Assembly: GCA_900552555.1 (NCBI GenBank)
Contig: URZW01000021.1
Location: 1-27,209, forward strand
Length of the DNA: 27,209 nucleotides
Source: an uncultured Clostridium sp.
GTDB lineage: Bacteria; Bacillota; Clostridia; TANB77; CAG-508
Direction of reading: 5' to 3'
The notes beneath the pieces are model-generated. The model was given only the letters and a program-made list of their open reading frames with translations. It searched no databases and was not told the DNA's origin. Position 1 is the first letter of the stretch. Each line of letters starts with the position of its first letter. Both the position numbers and the translations under genes were made by a program. This document shows, in pieces, positions 22,078-27,209 of this stretch.

Positions 22078-23258
22078 GAAACATCGAAAAACGAGGAGAG
22101 AATTCATACAGGTTAAGGGTATCTGGAGGCTATACTGGAGAAGGAAAAAGAATAACTTACAAAAAGACCATTCAAGCCAAAAGCAAAAAAGAAGCTCAAA
22201 AAGAATTAGCACTATTTATTTCAGAAATAGAAACAGGGCAAGCTTTATCAGCCAAAAAAATGTGTTTTAAAGATTATGCTAATTTTTGGTTAAACAATTA
22301 TGCAATACCAAATCTGTCCCCTAAAACGTATGAAAGATATAATAGTATGCTTAAATCTAGAATTCTCCCCTATCTGAGCAATATGTATCTAGACAAAATT
22401 CAGCCAATGCAATTAATGTATTTGTACCAAGAATTAAGCGAAGCAACTTATGTTAGAAAAAACGTCACTCATAAACTTTCTTCTAAAACTGTTTTAGAAC
22501 ATCATAGATTATTGCATTCCATGTTACAACAAGCAGTTTATTGGCAAATGATACCTTATAATCCAGCATCAAGAGTACGACCACCTAAAGCTAAAAAGCC
22601 TAATATTAATTTTTATGATGATGCTCAAACAATCGCATTAATTAAAGCATTGGAAGGCGAAGAATTAAAGTTTCGTGTCATTATTCTTTTAACAATTTTC
22701 ACTGGTTTAAGGCGTGGTGAAGTATTAGGATTAGAATGGCAAGATATCAATTTTAAAAATTCTTCATTAACAGTTAGGCAAGCAAGCCAATATATTTCTT
22801 CTATTGGAATTTATACAAAAGATCCAAAGACAGAAACATCAAACAGGATTATTAGTATTCCTGAATCAATTATTAAATTACTAAAAGAATACAAAAGAGA
22901 ACAATTAAAAAATAGACTCCGTTTAGGAGATAAATGGATTGAAACAGATAGATTATTTGTTCAATGGAATGGTGCTCCTATGCACCCAGATACAATTACA
23001 AGATGGTTTAGGCAGTTCCTAGAAGATAAAAACTTGCCACATATTACATTTCATGGTTTACGCCATACACATGCAACTTTGTTAATCAGTCAAGGTTTGG
23101 ATGTTCGAACTGTTAGTAACAGATTAGGACATGCTCAAACATCTACAACTTTAAATTTCTATGCCCATGCCTTTGCGAAAATGGACAGAGAGGCATCAGA
23201 TAAACTTGATAATCTTCTTTATCGAGAAGATACAAAAAAATATTTTAAAGCCAATTAG
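22071..23258 (+). CDS. int: Tyrosine site-specific integrase
   Basis: This is a 395-residue phage/ICE-type tyrosine recombinase that inserts and, with an excisionase, excises the element. The N-terminal arm-binding domain spans about 1-55 (IEKRGENSYRLRVSGG), a SAM-like core-binding domain about 60-165, and the catalytic domain about 180-385 with Arg214 (TGLRRGEV), His328-X2-Arg331 (HGLRHTHA), His354 (LGHAQT) and Tyr364 (NFYAHAF). The start is set at GTG 22071, where AGGAGG is about 10 bases upstream; the ATG at 22035 lacks a ribosome site. It ends about 350 bases from the right att core, the normal arrangement. Confidence 0.95.
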   Translation: MVGNIEKRGENSYRLRVSGGYTGEGKRITYKKTIQAKSKKEAQKELALFISEIETGQALSAKKMCFKDYANFWLNNYAIPNLSPKTYERYNSMLKSRILPYLSNMYLDKIQPMQLMYLYQELSEATYVRKNVTHKLSSKTVLEHHRLLHSMLQQAVYWQMIPYNPASRVRPPKAKKPNINFYDDAQTIALIKALEGEELKFRVIILLTIFTGLRRGEVLGLEWQDINFKNSSLTVRQASQYISSIGIYTKDPKTETSNRIISIPESIIKLLKEYKREQLKNRLRLGDKWIETDRLFVQWNGAPMHPDTITRWFRQFLEDKNLPHITFHGLRHTHATLLISQGLDVRTVSNRLGHAQTSTTLNFYAHAFAKMDREASDKLDNLLYREDTKKYFKAN

Positions 23259-23347
23259 AGGCTTATCATATAGATTTACAAATAAAAATGAAAGGATAAA
23301 AATTCTATGAATAAAATACGATACAAAAAAGAAGAAATCAAGACAGC

Positions 23348-23407
23348 ATAGTTTCTGCTTAAACACACACTAATTCAATTCATATAAAATTTATAAACAG
23401 AAACTAT
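23348..23407. repeat. Inverted repeat downstream of the integrase
   Basis: ATAGTTTCTG (23348-23357) and CAGAAACTAT (23398-23407) are perfect 10-bp arms around 40 AT-rich bases. It may be a binding site of integrase or excisionase, or an mRNA 3' structure. Confidence 0.5.
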
Positions 23408-23488
23408 TTGTTTATTTTAGAATTTTAATCAAATATATTATAAACATCGAAAATTCAAGGTTTACCAAAAATCTTTTTATATAGATTC

Positions 23489-23507
23489 GTGCCCATAACG
23501 TGCCCAA
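23489..23507. other. Candidate integrase arm-binding sites, right end
   Basis: GTGCCCAT (23489-23496) and GTGCCCAA (23500-23507) stand 3 bases apart. The same two octamers occur at the left end in the same orientation. The gap 23259-23668 holds no clear gene, only these sites, repeats, a hairpin and the att core. Confidence 0.55.
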
Positions 23508-23543
23508 CATTATTTATGTTGACCTTTTTAAAGTAAAAATATA

Positions 23544-23567
23544 AGAGTCACAATCTCTTGTGGCTCT
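23544..23567 (+). terminator. Possible terminator hairpin after the integrase
   Basis: AGAGTCACAA (23544-23553) and TTGTGGCTCT (23558-23567) form a 10-bp stem with one G-U pair on the plus strand. No T-run follows, so termination is uncertain. Confidence 0.4.
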
Positions 23568-23611
23568 AGTAATTCTACTTGTTATGAGTGTAAGAAACAC
23601 CCTCATTGTCA

Positions 23612-23623
23612 TCGGGTTATGAG
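23612..23623. other. Right attachment core (attR)
   Basis: TCGGGTTATGAG is identical to 5802-5813; it lies about 350 bases past the integrase stop. The flanking GG (complement GGCTCATAACCC) adds to the likeness with the tRNA-fMet anticodon stem. Confidence 0.72.
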
Positions 23624-23668
23624 CCAATATCTATCTCTTCCTCACAATGTCCTTAATTCTTTTAATCT

Positions 23669-24667
23669 CTAAATATCATTCTGTTGAATCATAAATTCAA
23701 CCGGAGAATATCCCCCTAAAACATACTGTGGGCTATTATTATACCATGTCAAGAAAATTTTCATAAAATCCACAACATCATTTTCATTTTTAAAATTACA
23801 ATAACCCAGCAATTCATTTAATATTTTTTCTCCAAATTCATTTCTTTTAATAATCCTTTGAAATGGATATTCCCAAATGTCTTCATTTAGTGATTTTAAA
23901 TACTGAAATAATTCTTTTGTTGATTTATCCCACAAGTATTCTTCTCTACTTAGTATTTCTTCTTTTGTAAAAACTTTATAATTTAACCTTCTAGATTTTT
24001 GTTGATTAGCAATAAAGCCTATCACTTGTGAATCTTCTTCCTTGTCCAAATATGTTATAAAATCCTGTTTTTCATTATCATTCATCCATCTCACATGGTA
24101 ATAATTTACATCAAGATTTAGATTAAGTCTTTTAAAATATAAGTCGTATAGTTCATCCTCTGTAATAATTTCATTCATATATTTGCAAATTTGTTTTCTA
24201 AAAAATTCAAATTCTACTACTCCATATGAATAAAGCATTTCTTTTGTTAGTTTTTCAATCTTTCCATATCTTTTTGCTATTTCTTTATTCTCCTTTGAGA
24301 AAATCTTTTCTATTTTTTCTATAACCCCTGGATTTAGTTGGTACTCATGTTTATTTTTCTTTGCTCTCATGACTATTATCAATGCTTCTTCTAAATATCT
24401 TACATCTGGATGTTCTGTTTTATAATAAAATTTTGTTATATCATTACTTGTTTTTATATATTTTATTAAATCTTCTAATGCTTTATATGTCTCGTATGGT
24501 AGCATTTTTATTATTTCTTTTGAGTCTGCTTTTTCATATATTTCTGGCATTAGTTTTAATATATTCTCTTTTGTTGTACTTTCTTTTATTTCATTTTCTA
24601 ATACATGATTAGTCACAAATAACATTGTATCTTTTGATACATTTATTCTTCCTTTATATTCCTCCAT
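23669..24667 (-). CDS. Protein of unknown function, 332 residues
   Basis: This protein is not recognised. It is soluble, Lys/Glu-rich and mostly helical, with no signal peptide or membrane segment. The C-terminal end LTWYNNSPQYVLGGYSPVEF resembles short NNxP...GYxP motifs found at the ends of some Firmicute hypothetical proteins. It begins 3 bases after the ASCH gene stop with AGGAAGG upstream, so the two are translated from one mRNA. It is the first gene beyond the right end of the element. Confidence 0.78.
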   Translation of the reverse strand: MEEYKGRINVSKDTMLFVTNHVLENEIKESTTKENILKLMPEIYEKADSKEIIKMLPYETYKALEDLIKYIKTSNDITKFYYKTEHPDVRYLEEALIIVMRAKKNKHEYQLNPGVIEKIEKIFSKENKEIAKRYGKIEKLTKEMLYSYGVVEFEFFRKQICKYMNEIITEDELYDLYFKRLNLNLDVNYYHVRWMNDNEKQDFITYLDKEEDSQVIGFIANQQKSRRLNYKVFTKEEILSREEYLWDKSTKELFQYLKSLNEDIWEYPFQRIIKRNEFGEKILNELLGYCNFKNENDVVDFMKIFLTWYNNSPQYVLGGYSPVEFMIQQNDI

Positions 24668-24670
24668 TTT

Positions 24671-25060
24671 TCACCTTCCTATTTCATACTCCCACAAGCT
24701 CAATTTTCCTTTTGCATCAATTGGTTCATCAAATACTTCTACATTTTCCAGCTGCCATGCAAATTTTTTAGCAAATGTACTTTTATCATAAACATCTTTA
24801 TTTTCTTTTAAGCACATTTCTTTAAAGTTCTCGTCACATTTTACGCAGTCAACTAATGTTACTTTTCCCAATATTTTTCCTGCTGGTAAATTTTCTGGAA
24901 TATATTTTGATAATCTTTTCATTGCTTCTTTGTCTATTCCTTTTCCTGCATGAATTAGCAGTTCTCCTCTATATTTTGTTTGCCAACTTCTAAATTCAAA
25001 TCTTTTATCTCCTTGCATTATCAATGTTGCCCAAGGTTGTTTTATCGTTAAAACTTTCAT
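24671..25060 (-). CDS. ASCH domain protein
   Basis: This is a 129-residue single-domain ASCH protein (PUA-like fold). It begins VLTIKQPWATLIMQGDKRFE, then FRSWQTKYRGELLIHAGK, the ASCH hallmark of the TRIP4-type branch, and continues with GKILGKVTLVDC and the C-terminal LSLWEYEI. Such proteins are thought to bind RNA or modified nucleotides; some relatives are amidohydrolases for modified cytidine. AGAGAGTG precedes the start. An extended -10 promoter lies at 25111-25119. It is coupled to the downstream unknown gene. Confidence 0.88.
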   Translation of the reverse strand: MKVLTIKQPWATLIMQGDKRFEFRSWQTKYRGELLIHAGKGIDKEAMKRLSKYIPENLPAGKILGKVTLVDCVKCDENFKEMCLKENKDVYDKSTFAKKFAWQLENVEVFDEPIDAKGKLSLWEYEIGR

Positions 25061-25110
25061 TGTTCACACTCTCTTTATATTTATTTTAAATCTTTCATCT
25101 CTTTTCCACA

Positions 25111-25119
25111 ATTATATCA
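25111..25119 (-). promoter_or_regulatory. Extended -10 promoter of the ASCH operon
   Basis: Minus-strand TGATATAAT followed by TGTGGAAAA, nearly the same as the sequence at the bile salt hydrolase promoter (TGATATAATAGTGGAAAA). Confidence 0.6.
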
Positions 25120-25139
25120 CTATCTGTGTATAATTAAAA

Positions 25140-25375
25140 CTATTTGTTATTCCCTTCATATATTAATTCATATAATGGATTATTTGTATAAATAAATTTT
25201 TGTTTTTCTTCTGTTTCATATTTTCCATTATATTTTTTTATTTCTTTTTATCTGTAATATTTATTTTCTTGTTTTAAGTTTCCGTTTTTTATCATACGCA
25301 TCTGACCTCATTTTTAATACTTCTGCATCTGTTGACGTGTTATACCAAGGATGACTGTAATGTGTTGATTTTTTT
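25140..25375 (-). pseudogene. Remnant of a degraded gene behind the RNA methyltransferase gene
   Basis: The minus strand reads GKKSTHYSHPWYNTSTDAEV then LKMRSDAYDK, then shifts frame at an A6 run near 25286 into NGNLKQENKYYR, hits one TAA, and continues KEIKKYNGKYETEEK then QKFIYTNNPLYELIYEGNNK to a stop at 25140-25142. One extra A and one nonsense codon explain the disruption. No start codon is visible because its 5' end lies in or against the methyltransferase gene. The family is not recognised. Confidence 0.45.
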
Positions 25376-26257
25376 CCTTATTTTTGCAACAAAAAATCCC
25401 TCATATAAATCTGTTGGTTTAACACATAAAGTTCCCGGAACTTTTGTTGGAAGAATTGGCAATTCTTCCATTCCATTAAATTTTATAGGAACAATTTCTA
25501 TGTTTCCATTTTTTATAACTGATGCTACAACATCTTCGTTTTCACATGATAATATTGAACATGTTGAATATACCATTTCGTGTTCCGGTTTTAGTAATTT
25601 TATTGCTTTGGCTAGTAGAGTTTTTTGTGTTCTTGATGACCTTTCTACTAGTTGTTCTGTAAAATATTTTTCTATGTTTGCATCATTGTAGTCTAATGTT
25701 CCGCTTCCGCTACATGGTGCATCCAACAAAATTTGGTCAAATGAGAAAAAGTCATCTATAAATCTTGAGTCTTTTGGCATTATAAACACACATGTTGCTC
25801 CTTGTTTGTCTACATTGTATTTTAATCTTTCTGCTCTTATTTTGTTCTTTTCACATGCTGTTATGTGTGCTTTATTATTTGTAATTGCAGCTATTTGTGT
25901 TGTTTTTCCTCCTGGTGCAGCCGCCATGTCTAATATGTCTGTTCCTTCTTTTGGTTCTAGTATTATTGGTGGTAACATTGATGATAGACTTTGTAAATAG
26001 ATTTTTCCGTTTTTGTATATTTCCATTTCTTGTATTGATTTTTCGTCTGCATTTTTTATTATTAGTGCTTCTTTGCTCCATTTTATTGTTTCGTATTCTA
26101 TTTTTTCTTTTTCTAGTTCTTTTTTTATTTCTTCTATGTTGCTTTTTATTGTGTTTATTCTTAGTGTTGTTTTTCTTTTTGTTTGATATCCTTTTATTAT
26201 TTCTTTTGTGATTTCTTTTCCATATTGTTTTTCTAATTTTTCTTCTAAAAATTTCAT
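25340..26257 (-). CDS. RsmB/NOP family RNA (cytosine-5) methyltransferase
   Basis: This is a 305-residue SAM-dependent RNA m5C methyltransferase of the NOL1/NOP2/Sun family. SAM motif DMAAAPGGKTTQIA lies near residues 110-123, DAPCSGSG (with the release Cys) near 179-186, and STCS (catalytic Cys) near 221-224. The short N-terminal RNA-binding region resembles the RsmF/YebU-type start (KTTLRINTIK). Probable target is rRNA or tRNA cytosine; the exact site is not evident. Start 26257 has GGAGG 5 bases upstream. The C-terminus FFVAKIRKK is followed by about 10 extra residues, which may result from fusion with the degraded gene behind it. Confidence 0.9.
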   Translation of the reverse strand: MKFLEEKLEKQYGKEITKEIIKGYQTKRKTTLRINTIKSNIEEIKKELEKEKIEYETIKWSKEALIIKNADEKSIQEMEIYKNGKIYLQSLSSMLPPIILEPKEGTDILDMAAAPGGKTTQIAAITNNKAHITACEKNKIRAERLKYNVDKQGATCVFIMPKDSRFIDDFFSFDQILLDAPCSGSGTLDYNDANIEKYFTEQLVERSSRTQKTLLAKAIKLLKPEHEMVYSTCSILSCENEDVVASVIKNGNIEIVPIKFNGMEELPILPTKVPGTLCVKPTDLYEGFFVAKIRKKINTLQSSLV

Positions 26258-26278
26258 ATTTTCCTCCACTTTTATTTA

Positions 26279-26307
26279 ACTATACCATAAATATAAAAAA
26301 AATACAA
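26279..26307 (-). promoter_or_regulatory. Promoter of the RNA methyltransferase gene
   Basis: Minus strand: TTGTAT (26302-26307), 17-base spacer, TATAGT (26279-26284), about 20 bases before the start. Confidence 0.6.
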
Positions 26308-26338
26308 AAAATTGTCTGTTACATTAGCAAACAATTTT
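26307..26338 (-). terminator. Possible terminator upstream of the RNA methyltransferase promoter
   Basis: Minus strand: AAATTGTTTG and CAGACAATTT arms (one G-U pair) around 9 bases, then a T-run that merges with the -35 of the promoter. Confidence 0.4.
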
Positions 26339-26457
26339 ATTTTATGTTACAATTCAAAACACTCCTTATAACTCGCTTAATATAGGTACTTTCTTCATTA
26401 TACTCGATAAATGCCAACTTTTATATTTGAAAATTTTTACAAATTCTTTAAAAAGTA

Positions 26458-26487
26458 TTGACAAATTTAATTTTAAAGTTGTATAAT
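26458..26487 (+). promoter_or_regulatory. tRNA-fMet promoter
   Basis: TTGACA (26458-26463, consensus), 18-base spacer, TATAAT (26482-26487, consensus). Transcription would start about 10 bases before the tRNA. It is the strongest promoter in the window. Confidence 0.88.
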
Positions 26488-26503
26488 GTATTAGTCAACA
26501 CAT

Positions 26504-26579
26504 CGCGGGGTGGAGCAGTTGGCAGCTCGCAGGGCTCATAACCCTGAGGTCGGTGGTTCGAGTCCATCCCCCGCAACCA
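26504..26579 (+). tRNA. Initiator tRNA-fMet (CAT)
   Basis: The 76 bases include an encoded CCA end. The acceptor stem has the unpaired C1 against A72 that marks bacterial initiator tRNA. The anticodon arm is GGGCTCATAACCC with the three G-C pairs diagnostic for initiator tRNA; anticodon CAT is at 26537-26539. D-arm (AGCAGTTGGCAGCTC) and T-arm (GGTTCGAGTCC) are normal. Confidence 0.97.
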
Positions 26580-26590
26580 AAAGTTTTTAA

Positions 26591-26617
26591 CATCTACATT
26601 TTTGTAGATGTTTTTTT
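26591..26617 (+). terminator. tRNA-fMet terminator
   Basis: CATCTACA (26591-26598) and TGTAGATG (26603-26610) form a perfect stem with a T4 loop, followed by seven T's. Confidence 0.9.
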
Positions 26618-26634
26618 ATAAATTTTCAAAAAGA

Positions 26635-26662
26635 AAAAGACGAACATTTTTGTTCATCTTTT
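26635..26662 (-). terminator. Terminator of the small membrane protein gene (possibly bidirectional)
   Basis: Twelve-base arms 26635-26646 and 26651-26662 pair on the minus strand (one G-U pair) around an A4 loop, with a T-rich tail on both sides. Confidence 0.75.
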
Positions 26663-26688
26663 CTACCCATGCTTTCATTTTCCTTGTT

Positions 26689-27024
26689 TTATTTTTTTAA
26701 TTTTACATCTATCACATCTAAGATCTTATTTTTTTGCCTTGAAGTACATTTTGTATTTTTTATTTCCTTTAATAGATACAGATTTATAGCCCAAACTATT
26801 GTACAAGCAATTCCAATTAATCTAAATATTGGTGTACAAAAAATCATTACTGGAATCATCTGTATTATAAGTAATAACAGCAATATAGTTGTGCATCTAA
26901 TTTTTATTTTGATAATATTTTTATTGATGCTTTTTCCTTTTATTTGCATAATAATACAAAATATCAGATAAGCTGGCATTCCGCACAATAATGCTAATTC
27001 TAAAATGATAAAAATATTTACCAT
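26689..27024 (-). CDS. Small membrane protein of unknown function
   Basis: This is a 111-residue hydrophobic protein with three predicted helices: about 3-25 (IFIILELALLCGMPAYLIFC), 43-59 (TTILLLLLIIQMIPVMIF) and 61-84 (IFRLIGIACTIVWAINLYLL), then a basic cytoplasmic tail. The start at 27024 has GGGAGG 6 bases upstream; the TTG at 27045 is unlikely. It is not recognised. It stands alone, with a terminator behind it. In the upstream 27046-27209 only a weak promoter-like TTGATT and TAAGAT pair (17-base spacer) is seen. Confidence 0.65.
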   Translation of the reverse strand: MVNIFIILELALLCGMPAYLIFCIIMQIKGKSINKNIIKIKIRCTTILLLLLIIQMIPVMIFCTPIFRLIGIACTIVWAINLYLLKEIKNTKCTSRQKNKILDVIDVKLKK

Positions 27025-27209
27025 AATTTTCCTCCCATTTGTCAATGAAAGCAGGGTTTGGTTAAATGCTCAAAAATTAGTGAGCTACAAAAGCAAGGCT
27101 TTGTAAATATATCTTATCATATATTTAAATAAAAATCAAATTAATTAATTTTAAAATAGTGTAAAATGGTTTCGGAATATACAAAAAGAAAGTCCTTTGA
27201 TATAATAAT

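Larger units (their letters stand above)
5802..23623. mobile_element. Integrated satellite-like element with defence cargo (about 17.8 kb)
   Basis: Boundaries are a 12-bp direct repeat TCGGGTTATGAG at 5802-5813 and 23612-23623. A tyrosine integrase gene ends about 350 bases inside the right copy, and GTGCCCAA/GTGCCCAT pairs, likely integrase arm sites, occur inside both ends. The content is accessory throughout: integrase, XRE repressor, excisionase-like protein, phage-type replication proteins, restriction-modification and abortive-infection genes. Housekeeping genes resume on both sides. No capsid, portal, terminase, relaxase or type IV secretion gene is visible, so it would depend on a helper phage or element, or be immobile. 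It has a phage-satellite-like layout, but assignment to a named class is inference. Confidence 0.8.

Noticed and set aside
23307..23351. 14-codon frame after the integrase
   Set aside because: It has a weak ribosome site and starts in a sensible place, but is too short to support without homologues.
5802..23623. Integrative conjugative element or complete prophage
   Set aside because: No relaxase, coupling protein, type IV secretion, capsid, portal, terminase or lysis gene is visible between the ends.
25885..26211. Hydrophobic plus-strand frame opposite the RNA methyltransferase
   Set aside because: It is a low-complexity Leu/Phe-rich shadow of Lys/Glu-rich coding on the other strand, without ribosome site.

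Overview
The window is very AT-rich DNA with strong AGGAGG-type ribosome binding sites, Gram-positive protein families and the standard genetic code (TAG is a normal stop, for example at 6301-6303 and at the end of the integrase gene). It looks like a Clostridia-type Firmicute. A bile salt hydrolase gene at the left edge suggests a gut organism. No more precise taxonomy is justified from the sequence.

Left chromosomal flank (1-5801). All genes here are on the minus strand: a bile salt hydrolase (112-1086) with a 57-bp tandem repeat behind it; an operon of 1-acylglycerol-3-phosphate acyltransferase, lipid/diacylglycerol kinase and cyclophilin (3491 down to 1413); a double-Nudix hydrolase (3557-4471); and a CYTH-domain plus methyltransferase reading frame split by a missing A in an A6 tract (4542-5698). 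Several of these genes share an extended -10 promoter, TGATATAAT.

Integrated element (about 5802-23623, 17.8 kb). It is bounded by a 12-bp direct repeat, TCGGGTTATGAG, whose complement matches the anticodon arm of initiator tRNA-Met. Paired GTGCCCAA/GTGCCCAT sites lie just inside each end, and a tyrosine integrase sits next to the right end. Right to left it carries: int; a methyltransferase and a P-loop kinase; a cI-like XRE regulator facing a small excisionase-like gene across a divergent promoter region; a replication module (replisome organizer, DnaC-like loader, RusA-like resolvase, replication-relaxation-like winged-helix protein) with a 19-bp hairpin and 11-bp direct repeats; and a large defence cargo. 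The cargo holds a BcgI-like restriction-modification pair (nuclease-methylase fusion plus specificity subunit), a GIY-YIG/DUF4357 protein, a metallophosphatase broken by two amber codons, and an AbiL-like ATPase/RloB pair continuing into a zinc-ribbon protein and a membrane protein with a helical-repeat C-terminus. No capsid, terminase, relaxase or conjugation gene is visible, so it resembles a phage-satellite or a minimal integrative element that carries defence genes.

Right chromosomal flank (23624-27209). This holds an unknown protein coupled to an ASCH-domain protein (minus), a decayed gene remnant, an RsmB/NOP-type RNA m5C methyltransferase (minus), an initiator tRNA-fMet with its own promoter and terminator (plus), and a small three-helix membrane protein (minus).

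The main points of interest are the four-gene AbiL-like operon, the att sites derived from a tRNA-fMet-like sequence, the hairpin that encloses the integrase start, the candidate origin structures, and two genes whose lost halves remain perfectly readable (the CYTH-methyltransferase and the metallophosphatase).
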